DNA of 64,000 nt from Bacteroidota bacterium (GTDB taxonomy: Bacteria; Bacteroidota; Bacteroidia; Chitinophagales; Chitinophagaceae). The stretch is taken from positions 1 through 64,000 of the forward strand of contig JABDDT010000002.1 of NCBI GenBank assembly GCA_013287475.1, read 5' to 3'. A model generated the notes under the pieces. That model saw nothing but the letters and a program-made list of their open reading frames with translations. It was not told where the DNA came from and did no database searches. Both the position numbers and the translations under genes were made by a program. Below are positions 10,747 to 18,928 of the stretch, one piece after another (within the stretch, counting starts at the first letter, position 1; every line of letters starts with the position of its first letter).

Positions 10747-10965
10747 ATATTCATCTTCGTTAAAAAAGAAATCTTCCTGCGAAGGGTAATCGGGCCAGAT
10801 ATCATCTATTCCTTCATAAATCTCTCCTTCGTCTTCCAGTTCCTGCAGATTTTCCACAACTTCAATGGGCGCGCCGGACCTGATGGCGTAATCAATAAGT
10901 TCGTCTTTAGTGGCCGGCCAGGGAGCATCTTCAAGGTAACTGGCTAATTCTAGTGTCCAAAACAT
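10744..10965 (-). CDS. DUF2795-domain protein
   Basis: MFWTLELASYLEDAPWPATKDELIDYAIRSGAP. Confidence 0.75.
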   Translation of the reverse strand: MFWTLELASYLEDAPWPATKDELIDYAIRSGAPIEVVENLQELEDEGEIYEGIDDIWPDYPSQEDFFFNEDEY

Positions 10966-11146
10966 CGTATCCTTTATTTAGTTTCTGGTATTTTTAATAA
11001 GGTCAGATTCTATGTTAGTTCCCCGACCAGAGGGAGCAAACCCTGTCTTTAATTTTTCGCAAAAGTAATTTTTATAATGAAACAACCAAATACCATTTAT
11101 AGGAGTAAACCGCTTAACTGCTTGGAACAAGCCGTTATATTTGTGA

Positions 11147-11827
11147 ATGATCCCATCTGCGGCCAGTCAACCGATTCTTTCAGCAAGGAATATTCATAAA
11201 TATTATGGAGCGCTGCACGTTTTACAGGGGGTAGATCTGGACATCCATGCAGGTGAGATAGTCAGCATGGTAGGGCCTTCCGGATCTGGTAAAAGCACTT
11301 TATTGCATATTCTGGGCACTTTGGATGAACCTGCGGAGGGTGAAATTCGCCTCAAGAACCTGGAATTGCATAGTTTAAAGGGAAAAACACTTGCTGCCTT
11401 CCGAAATCGCCATATTGGCTTTGTATTCCAGTTTCACCATTTATTACCTGAATTTACCGCTTTGGAGAACGTTTGCATACCAGGTTGGATAGGAGGGGCT
11501 GATAAGTCATCTATCGAATCCCGGGCAAGGGAGCTGCTGGAAATCCTGGGCGTGGGGCATCGTATGGAGAACAAACCGGCTGCCATGTCGGGTGGAGAAC
11601 AACAAAGAGTTGCCGTTTGCAGGGCTCTGATCAACAGCCCGGATATCATTTTTGCAGATGAGCCAACGGGTAACCTGGATTCTGCAAATGCAAAAGAGCT
11701 TCACCAGTTATTCTTCGAATTAAGGGGAAAACTGAATCAGACTTTTTTAATTGTTACTCATAACGAAGCACTTGCAGAAATGTCGGACAGAGTAGTTCGC
11801 ATGCAGGATGGGAAGATAAAAGTGTGA
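11147..11827 (+). CDS. lolD: LolD-like lipoprotein-releasing ABC ATP-binding protein
   Basis: [37 protein letters not shown]. Confidence 0.85.
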   Translation: MIPSAASQPILSARNIHKYYGALHVLQGVDLDIHAGEIVSMVGPSGSGKSTLLHILGTLDEPAEGEIRLKNLELHSLKGKTLAAFRNRHIGFVFQFHHLLPEFTALENVCIPGWIGGADKSSIESRARELLEILGVGHRMENKPAAMSGGEQQRVAVCRALINSPDIIFADEPTGNLDSANAKELHQLFFELRGKLNQTFLIVTHNEALAEMSDRVVRMQDGKIKV

Positions 11828-11896
11828 GAGTGTGAGAGTGTGAGAGTGTGAGAATAGGGTTTGAATTTTTATTCTCACACTCTCACACTCTCACAC
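11822..11896. repeat. Octad inverted repeat (GTGTGAGA x4 / TCTCACAC x3)
   Basis: Perfect 26-bp stem 11830-11855 / 11871-11896 with 15-nt loop; fills the whole gap between two convergent stop codons. Confidence 0.95.
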
Positions 11897-12456
11897 TATT
11901 TTCTCGGCTTCCATTTTATTTCAGTGACCCCGTTTAAGAGTCCGATGTATCGTGCCAGAACAAACAGATAATCACTCAGCCTGTTCAGATATTTAATAAT
12001 CAGCGGTTGGGCGAGGGGTTCGGTTTCATTGAGTTCTACAACAAATCTTTCGGCGCGGCGACAAACCGTGCGGCAAATATGCGCGGTTGAAACAGAGATA
12101 TTTCCGCCGGGAAGAATAAAAGATTTCATCTCCGGCAGTTTTTCATTCATCGAATCAATTTCATTTTCCAGAAGGAGAATATCTGATTCCCTGAGATCCG
12201 GGATCCTCATGGCAATTTCCTTATCAGGATCGCAAGCCAGAGATGAACCAATCGTAAAAAGCCTGTCCTGAATTTCCCGTAGCATCTCACGGCCATGTGT
12301 ATCCGCTAATTGATCGCCCAGCAATCCGATAAATGCATTTAGTTCATCCACGGTACCATAAGCTCCGATGCGGATATGACTTTTAGGGACCTTTGTCCCG
12401 CCGATCAGACTGGTTTTACCCGTGTCTCCGGTTTTAGTATATATTTTTAGAGACAT
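11896..12456 (-). CDS. Cob(I)alamin adenosyltransferase, PduO type
   Basis: MSLKIYTKTGDTGKTSLIGGTKVPKS; CRRAERFVVEL; LNRLSDYLFVLAR. Confidence 0.93.
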   Translation of the reverse strand: MSLKIYTKTGDTGKTSLIGGTKVPKSHIRIGAYGTVDELNAFIGLLGDQLADTHGREMLREIQDRLFTIGSSLACDPDKEIAMRIPDLRESDILLLENEIDSMNEKLPEMKSFILPGGNISVSTAHICRTVCRRAERFVVELNETEPLAQPLIIKYLNRLSDYLFVLARYIGLLNGVTEIKWKPRK

Positions 12457-12462
12457 GACTTT

Positions 12463-12546
12463 AATTATAGGTTATGAGTTATGGGTTGTGAATTATAGGC
12501 TCCTGATAAATTCATGTCCCATAACTCATAACCCATAATTCATAAT
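12463..12546. repeat. Heptad inverted repeat, family C (GGTTATGAGTTATGGG / CCCATAACTCATAACC)
   Basis: 16-bp perfect core, ~26-bp imperfect stem between two minus-strand genes. Confidence 0.88.
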
Positions 12547-13263
12547 TTACATCGTTAAGGCAGCGTACATGCCTTCTCTGCGTTTGTCCGTTTCGATAAT
12601 GCCATCACGCAACCGGACTACCCTATTCGCATAATTGGAAATATCTTCTTCATGTGTTACAAGAACAACCGTATTTCCGGCAGCCTGTATTTTATTGAAT
12701 ATTTCCATGATTTCTATGGAAGTCTTGGTATCCAGATTTCCGGTTGGTTCATCTGCAAGGATGAGTGAAGGATTGTTTACCAGTGCACGCGCAATAGCGA
12801 CACGCTGACACTGGCCGCCGGAAAGTTCATTGGGTTTGTGATGACTCCTGTCTGTCAGACTTACTTTCTCCAAAACCTCCATAGCCATTTCATTTCTTGT
12901 CCTTTTTGTAATACCAGCGTACACCAGCGGAAGGGCAACATTTTCAGCAGCTGTCAGGCGGGGTAAAAGATTAAATTGTTGAAATACGAAACCAATTTCT
13001 TTATTCCTCACTTCAGCCAGATCGTCATCGGCCATTTCACTTACATCCTGGCCATTCAATATATATTTTCCTTCAGTGGGCGAATCCAGGCATCCCAGGA
13101 TATTCATTAATGTACTTTTCCCCGAACCCGAGGGGCCCATGAGTGCGACATATTCGTTTTTGGAAATATCCAGACTAATACCCTTTAATACCGGAACAGC
13201 CTGTTTACCCATGAAATAACTTTTCACGATCCGGTCCAGATGAATAATAGCTGTTGATGTCAT
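12547..13263 (-). CDS. ABC transporter ATP-binding protein (MacB/LolD family)
   Basis: [38 protein letters not shown]. Confidence 0.88.
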   Translation of the reverse strand: MTSTAIIHLDRIVKSYFMGKQAVPVLKGISLDISKNEYVALMGPSGSGKSTLMNILGCLDSPTEGKYILNGQDVSEMADDDLAEVRNKEIGFVFQQFNLLPRLTAAENVALPLVYAGITKRTRNEMAMEVLEKVSLTDRSHHKPNELSGGQCQRVAIARALVNNPSLILADEPTGNLDTKTSIEIMEIFNKIQAAGNTVVLVTHEEDISNYANRVVRLRDGIIETDKRREGMYAALTM

Positions 13264-13276
13264 GATCGAATTTCTT

Positions 13277-13588
13277 TTAGCCTTCCGTTGAGGTGGCGGG
13301 ATTTTTAACTACCTGTGGCACTTTAAAATACTGTTCATCAGCCATTGGCGCATTTTTCAAAGCATCCTCCCGGCTAAGGGTTACTTCTGGAATATCTTCA
13401 CGCATCACATTCATCTCTTCTCCCATATATAAAAGTGGTTTTACATCATGAAGATCGAGTTCATTCAGCTTTTCAACAAAGCCAATCATTTTCTGCAGAT
13501 CTTTTTTAATTTCCTGCTTTCCGGCTGCGTCGAATTCCAGGCAGGCCAGTTTACACAAATTTTCTACAAGCGCATCATTCACTTCCAT
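13277..13588 (-). CDS. gatC: Asp-tRNA(Asn)/Glu-tRNA(Gln) amidotransferase subunit C
   Basis: 103 aa; [33 protein letters not shown]. Confidence 0.85.
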   Translation of the reverse strand: MEVNDALVENLCKLACLEFDAAGKQEIKKDLQKMIGFVEKLNELDLHDVKPLLYMGEEMNVMREDIPEVTLSREDALKNAPMADEQYFKVPQVVKNPATSTEG

Positions 13589-13660
13589 GAAAAGGGATTA
13601 AGACAAAAATAATGGTTTCAGGGAGATTTTGAGTGCCTCTTCATTATCTTCGCCTTCCTC

Positions 13661-14665
13661 ATGGAGAAAAATAAAGAAATTGTTTTAAGCGGTATCAGGC
13701 CCACCGGGTTTCTTCATCTTGGGAACTATTTCGGGGCATTGAAGAACTGGGCAAGGATGCAAAATGAATACGAATGCTATTTTTTTATAGCTGACTGGCA
13801 TAGCCTTACCACACATGCAGATACCAGTGGATTGAAATCGATGACCAGGAGCCTGGTTTCAGAACTCATTGCAGGCGGACTGGATCCGGACAAATGTACG
13901 ATCTATGCACAAAGTGATATCCCGGAAATTCCCGAACTATATCTTTATCTGAATATGCTGGCCTATAAAGGCGAACTCGAAAAAACAGTTACGTTCAAAG
14001 ATAAAGTGAGGCAGCAACCTGAAAATATTAATGCGGGTCTGCTGACTTATCCTGTTTTACAGGCAGCAGACATACTCATTCACCGCGCACATTATGTGCC
14101 CGTTGGAAAAGACCAGGAACAACATATCGAAATGACAAGGAATTTTGCGGAAAGATTTAATCATCGTTATGGCGAAATATTCCCTGTTCCGAAAGCCTTC
14201 AGTTATAGCGAAGATCTTGTTAAAATTCTCAGTCTCGATGGTAGCGGTAAAATGAGTAAAAGTGAACAGCAGATGAATACCATTTACCTTAACGATGATG
14301 ATGTCCTCATTACAAAAAAAATTATGAAGGCAAAAACTGACCAGGGACCTGTTTTAGCCAATAGTAAAAAACCTGAATATATTCAGGGACTTTTTACTCT
14401 GCTGGGACTGGTAAGCAGTCATGAAATTTTAAAAAAATTCGAATATGATTTTAACCACTGTCAGATCCGGTATGGTGACATGAAAAAACAACTGGCAGAA
14501 GATATGATCCGATTTATTAAACCCATCAGGGAAAGAGCAGCTGCCCTTCAAAGTGACCCGGTTCAAATAGATAAAATACTCACGAAAGGAGCGGAGAAAG
14601 CAAGAAAAAGCGCAACAGCAACCCTTTTGGAAGTACGTAAAGCGCTCGGTTTTAGATATCTCTGA
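13661..14665 (+). CDS. trpS: Tryptophan-tRNA ligase
   Basis: SGIRPTGFLHLGNYFGAL, KMSKS. Confidence 0.96.
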   Translation: MEKNKEIVLSGIRPTGFLHLGNYFGALKNWARMQNEYECYFFIADWHSLTTHADTSGLKSMTRSLVSELIAGGLDPDKCTIYAQSDIPEIPELYLYLNMLAYKGELEKTVTFKDKVRQQPENINAGLLTYPVLQAADILIHRAHYVPVGKDQEQHIEMTRNFAERFNHRYGEIFPVPKAFSYSEDLVKILSLDGSGKMSKSEQQMNTIYLNDDDVLITKKIMKAKTDQGPVLANSKKPEYIQGLFTLLGLVSSHEILKKFEYDFNHCQIRYGDMKKQLAEDMIRFIKPIRERAAALQSDPVQIDKILTKGAEKARKSATATLLEVRKALGFRYL

Positions 14666-14715
14666 TAACCATTCGATTCTTTTTATATTTCGCTCATAAG
14701 ATTTTACATTTAGGA

Positions 14716-15351
14716 ATGGCAAAAACGAAGAAACCCAAACATATCGCCGTAGCTGGTAATATCGGTGCCGGTAAAACAACCCTAACTGAATTATTGAGCA
14801 AACATTATAAATGGATCCCACAATTTGAAGACGTTGATCATAATCCTTATCTAAATGATTTTTATGAAGATATGCCCCGCTGGAGTTTCAACCTGCAGAT
14901 TTTTTTTCTGAACGGAAGGCTGAACCAGTTGCTAGAAATATACAGCGGCACCGAAACTGTTATTCAGGACCGGACGATTTATGAAGACGCACACATTTTC
15001 GCTCCCAACCTGCATGATATGGGCCTCATGAGTAAAAGAGACTACAATAATTATTTCCAGTTTTTTCAAACGCTTAAAAGAATGGTTCAGCCACCTGACC
15101 TGTTAATTTATCTGCAGGCATCAGTACCTACGCTGGTCGGACAAATTCAGAAACGTGGCCGTGAATACGAAGAAAATATCCGGCTCGATTATTTAAAAAG
15201 ACTGAATGATCTTTATAATAAGTGGATCGACGGATATAAAGAGGGAAGTCTGCTGGTCGTTGATGTGGACAAGAATAAATTCCCCGAAAATGAAGAACAT
15301 CTTGGAGAAATTATAACCCGGATTGATGCTCAGTTGTATGGGTTATTTTGA
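14716..15351 (+). CDS. Deoxynucleoside kinase
   Basis: IAVAGNIGAGKTTLTELL, EDVDHNPYLNDFY, DRTIYEDAHIFA. Confidence 0.9.
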   Translation: MAKTKKPKHIAVAGNIGAGKTTLTELLSKHYKWIPQFEDVDHNPYLNDFYEDMPRWSFNLQIFFLNGRLNQLLEIYSGTETVIQDRTIYEDAHIFAPNLHDMGLMSKRDYNNYFQFFQTLKRMVQPPDLLIYLQASVPTLVGQIQKRGREYEENIRLDYLKRLNDLYNKWIDGYKEGSLLVVDVDKNKFPENEEHLGEIITRIDAQLYGLF

Positions 15352-15398
15352 TTAAAAGGTAAAAAGTAAAAACTGATTCGGGACTTTGAATATAAATA

Positions 15399-15428
15399 AA
15401 AAAAGCCCCTTTTTTGGAGGAGCTTTTT
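15399..15428 (+). terminator. Probable intrinsic terminator downstream of the deoxynucleoside kinase
   Basis: AAAAAGCCCC...GGAGGAGCTTTTT hairpin. Confidence 0.6.
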
Positions 15429-15594
15429 ATAGCAAACAATGTTAGAGGTCGTTAGGTAGTAAACAATTGGCTGCCAAGATGACGAAAATATTTTTAAAAT
15501 AACAAGTTTTTGTTAAGTTTTTTTAGAATTAACGAATCAAATCGCTTTTTAGGCTTAAAACTGCTGGTTTAGCCAATCCGGCCAACTTAAAAAG

Positions 15595-16887
15595 ATGAAA
15601 TATTTGCCATTAAACCCCCTGATTTTTAAACAGAACCGCGGGCGTTTCTCCAGGGAAATGCAGCCTGCTTCCATCGCCATTTTTGTCAGTAATGATGAAT
15701 TTCCGACCAATGGAGACGCGTTATATCCTTTTAAACAAAACAGCGATCTCTATTGGCTCACCGGTATAGTGCAGGAAGATACCATGCTGGTTTTATTTCC
15801 TGATCATCCGGATCCGAAATTCAGGGAAGTATTGATCCTTGTCCGCCCCAATGAACTAAAAGAAAAGTGGGATGGTAAAAGACTGCGGGCAGAAGACGGA
15901 AAAAAAATATCCGGCATCGGCACAGTAGTCTGGCTGGATGCCAGTGAGCCTCTCCTGCAGGTTTGGATTCATCTGGCAAAGAATATTTACCTTGATTCGA
16001 ATGAAAATGACAGGAAAAATAATCTCATTCAAACACGCGAGTACCGTTTTATTAAAGAGACCAGGAAAAAATTTCCTCTTCACCAGTACCTGCGTGCCGC
16101 CAGCATTTTAAAAGAACTTCGTGCTGTTAAAACTGCTGAGGAAGTGGTTGTGATTCAACAGGCCGTTGATATTACTGCAAAAACTTTTTCACGCGTGATG
16201 AAATTCATGCGGCCTGGTGTTTTTGAATATGAAGTTGAAGCTGAAATCCTTCATTCATTTTTGTCTCAAAGGGCCACAGGTCCAGGATATAGCAGCATCC
16301 TTGCTTCCGGTGAAAATGCGTGCACATTGCATTATATTTCCAACAACCAGGAATGTAAGGACGGAGATCTGGTGCTGATGGATTTTGGTGCAGAATACGG
16401 AGGTTATAATGCGGATCTTACCCGTACCATTCCGGTGAATGGAAAATTCACCAGGCGTCAGAAACAGGTTTATAATGCATGTCTGCATTTGCATCAATAT
16501 GCGAAAAGCCTCCTGAAACCTGGTATAACGATTAATAAATATCATATTCAGGTGGGCAAAGAAGCCGATATTGTTTTTCAAAAAATCGGTCTGCTCACAA
16601 AGGCGGATATAAAAAATTCAACTCCGGAGCAGCCAGCCTACCGGAAATATTTGTACCACGGAATTTCCCATCACCTGGGTATTGACGTTCATGATCTCGG
16701 TCCCCGTGCCGAGCCGCTTCGCGCGGGAATGGTGCTGACAGTAGAGCCAGGCATTTATATTCAGGAAGAAAAAATGGGGATACGCATCGAAAATAATATT
16801 TGGCTTACTAAGAACGGGCATAAAGATCTAATGAAAGATATTCCGATTACTGTTGATGAGATTGAAGCGTTTATGAAGATGGCCTAA
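15595..16887 (+). CDS. pepP: Aminopeptidase P family protein
   Basis: M24 metallopeptidase: MDFGAEYGGYNADLTRTIPVNGKF, GISHHLGIDVHD, TVEPGIYI. Confidence 0.93.
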   Translation: MKYLPLNPLIFKQNRGRFSREMQPASIAIFVSNDEFPTNGDALYPFKQNSDLYWLTGIVQEDTMLVLFPDHPDPKFREVLILVRPNELKEKWDGKRLRAEDGKKISGIGTVVWLDASEPLLQVWIHLAKNIYLDSNENDRKNNLIQTREYRFIKETRKKFPLHQYLRAASILKELRAVKTAEEVVVIQQAVDITAKTFSRVMKFMRPGVFEYEVEAEILHSFLSQRATGPGYSSILASGENACTLHYISNNQECKDGDLVLMDFGAEYGGYNADLTRTIPVNGKFTRRQKQVYNACLHLHQYAKSLLKPGITINKYHIQVGKEADIVFQKIGLLTKADIKNSTPEQPAYRKYLYHGISHHLGIDVHDLGPRAEPLRAGMVLTVEPGIYIQEEKMGIRIENNIWLTKNGHKDLMKDIPITVDEIEAFMKMA

Positions 16888-16937
16888 AGCCTAAAGCCTA
16901 AAGCCTAAAGCCTAAAGCCTAAAGCCTAAAGCCTAAA
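16882..16937. repeat. Heptad array GCCTAAA x8
   Basis: Eight exact 7-bp copies; first copy contains the pepP stop TAA. Confidence 0.97.
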
Positions 16938-16981
16938 ATAATTTTGGATCAGCAATTTACATCATCATTATAAAAATTTTT

Positions 16982-17013
16982 TTCCACACTCTCACATTCT
17001 CACACTCTCACAC
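16982..17013. repeat. Octad array TTCCACAC TCTCACAT TCTCACAC TCTCACAC
   Basis: 8-bp period; ends 4 bp before the pssA ATG. Confidence 0.9.
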
Positions 17014-17017
17014 TCTA

Positions 17018-17782
17018 ATGAAACATATCCCCAATTTATTTACGCTCCTCAACTTGTTCTTCGGGTGCATTGCTGTGATCTGCATTCTTCAGAACGGGAT
17101 AACCATAATTTATTCTGCTGAAGGAACACAATATGCTGATTTTCCTGAACGCATATGGCTGGCGCCTTTATTCATCGGACTTGCTGCCATAGTGGATTTT
17201 CTGGATGGATTCATTGCAAGGCTTTTAAAACAAACATCGTTGCTGGGTCGTGAACTGGATTCTCTGGCCGACGTAGTAAGTTTTGGAGTAGCGCCCGGAT
17301 TGATTATATACCAGTTTTTAAGATTAAGTTTTATGAGTCAGGATGATGGTGCAGATGTTTCGATGATCTGGCTGCTGCCTGCCCTTATTCTGCCATGTGC
17401 AGCTGCCTATCGCCTGGCTGTTTTCAACCTGGATACAACACAGGTACAGAGTTTCAAAGGTGTCCCGGTGCCAGCGGTCGGTTTGATGGTCGCTTCTTTT
17501 CCGTTAATCTACTGGACCAGAAACAGCAATTGGATATTGAATCTAATACTGAATAAATGGATATTATATGCGATCGTGATCGTCCTTTCATTTCTGATGA
17601 TAAGCCGTATTCCCATGGTATCAATGAAGTTTGGCGGGAAAAAAGATCCTCAGTTGGTTCCCAGGGTAATATTGATCCTGCTTGCACTGATCTCCGTCTT
17701 TATTTTCCAATGGATGGCAGTGCCGTTAATCTTCCTTTTTTACATTGTCATATCTTTGCTCTTCAAAAACAGGATCGCATGA
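17018..17782 (+). CDS. pssA: CDP-diacylglycerol-serine O-phosphatidyltransferase
   Basis: CDP-alcohol phosphotransferase motif (DFLDGFIARLLKQTSLLGRELDSLADVVSFGVAPG). Confidence 0.92.
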   Translation: MKHIPNLFTLLNLFFGCIAVICILQNGITIIYSAEGTQYADFPERIWLAPLFIGLAAIVDFLDGFIARLLKQTSLLGRELDSLADVVSFGVAPGLIIYQFLRLSFMSQDDGADVSMIWLLPALILPCAAAYRLAVFNLDTTQVQSFKGVPVPAVGLMVASFPLIYWTRNSNWILNLILNKWILYAIVIVLSFLMISRIPMVSMKFGGKKDPQLVPRVILILLALISVFIFQWMAVPLIFLFYIVISLLFKNRIA

Positions 17783-18024
17783 ATTTTTCTGTACAGGTTA
17801 AAGTAATGCCACTTAAAGAATTGCTGGACCCACAGGGAAAGGCGGTCATGGGAGGACTTCAGAATCTAGGAATTAAAACAGTGCAGGATGTTCGGATTGG
17901 TAAAACGATCCAGCTTCAGGTAGACGCATCTTCTTCTGATGAAGCAAAAAAAATCGCAGAAGAAGCGAGCAGGAAGTTACTGGCTAATCCGGTAATGGAA
18001 TATTATGAAATCACTATAAACTGA
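17779..18024 (+). CDS. purS: Phosphoribosylformylglycinamidine synthase subunit PurS
   Basis: MNFSVQVKVMPLKELLDPQGKAVMGGLQNLG; ATG at 17779 overlaps the pssA stop (ATGA); the longer track ORF starts inside pssA. Confidence 0.88.
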   Translation: MNFSVQVKVMPLKELLDPQGKAVMGGLQNLGIKTVQDVRIGKTIQLQVDASSSDEAKKIAEEASRKLLANPVMEYYEITIN

Positions 18025-18028
18025 AAGT

Positions 18029-18062
18029 AAGGGAGTATGGAAGTATGGGAGAATGGGAGTGT
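18029..18062. repeat. Octad array (GGGAGTAT-type), left arm
   Basis: GGGAGTATGGAAGTATGGGAGAATGGGAGTGTG just after the purS stop. Confidence 0.85.
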
Positions 18063-18131
18063 GATTCACGAAAGCCGGAACTTGATTCTCATACTCAAAC
18101 ATTAATTTTAAATATATTTTCCAAACCCCCA

Positions 18132-18160
18132 AACTCCCATACTCCCATACTCCCATACTA
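18132..18160. repeat. Octad array TCCCATAC x3, right arm
   Basis: Complementary to 18029-18062; ends next to the rsmI ATG. Confidence 0.9.
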
Positions 18161-18162
18161 AA

Positions 18163-18828
18163 ATGTTATATCTCGTACCATCACCAATAGGAAATCTACA
18201 GGATATAACATTTCGTGCGCTTGAGGTACTCAAAAAAGCCGACCTTATACTCGCAGAAGATACAAGAAACTCACTCAAGCTGCTGAATCACTATAAGATA
18301 ATTAAACCGCTTACGCCTTATCATCAGCACAATGAACATAAGGTATTAAGACATTTGGTGGATCAGTTATTGCAGGGCAGGGTGATGGCACTTTTAACTG
18401 ACGCGGGAACGCCGGGTATTTCGGATCCTGCTTTTTTGTTAATTCGTGAATGCATTCTGGTGAATATCCGGGTTGAATGCCTGCCGGGTGCCACCGCTTT
18501 TGTACCGGCCCTTGTAAATAGTGGCCTTCCAATGAACCGTTTTTGCTTTGAAGGATTTCTGCCAATTAAAAAAGGCAGACAATCACTATTAAAAAAATTA
18601 TCGACAGAAGAAAGAACCATGGTTTTTTATGAATCACCGTTACGCCTGGTAAAAACACTTGAAGAATTCAGCGGCTACTTCGGCTTATCCAGGAAATGCA
18701 CTGTAAGCCGCGAACTCAGTAAAATTTTTGAAGAAAATATTCGCGGAACTTTGGAAGAAGTCACTGCTCATTTCAGGGAAAAAGGCGTTAAGGGAGAAAT
18801 CGTTTTGGTTATCGAAGGCAATGGATAA
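18163..18828 (+). CDS. rsmI: 16S rRNA (cytidine(1402)-2'-O)-methyltransferase
   Basis: LYLVPSPIGNLQDITFRALEVLKKADLILAEDTRNS; TDAGTPGISDPAF. Confidence 0.92.
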   Translation: MLYLVPSPIGNLQDITFRALEVLKKADLILAEDTRNSLKLLNHYKIIKPLTPYHQHNEHKVLRHLVDQLLQGRVMALLTDAGTPGISDPAFLLIRECILVNIRVECLPGATAFVPALVNSGLPMNRFCFEGFLPIKKGRQSLLKKLSTEERTMVFYESPLRLVKTLEEFSGYFGLSRKCTVSRELSKIFEENIRGTLEEVTAHFREKGVKGEIVLVIEGNG

Positions 18829-18928
18829 TATTTGAATAGGATTTATTTTAGCCGGATTTATAAAGAACATAAAATGAGTAAGATTTTTACTTTTACTATT
18901 TCCTTTTGACTTTTTAACGTAGAAAAAT

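Noticed and set aside
11822-11898. Octad hairpin as a standard rho-independent terminator
   Set aside because: No U tract follows the stem and the stem is not GC-rich like a typical terminator; the function is left open.
12457-12546. Cobalamin riboswitch upstream of the PduO-type adenosyltransferase
   Set aside because: The gap is short and consists of the family C repeat; no B12-box-like sequence was seen.
16882-16937. CRISPR-like array
   Set aside because: Units are 7 bp with no spacers and no cas genes nearby; this is a tandem repeat.
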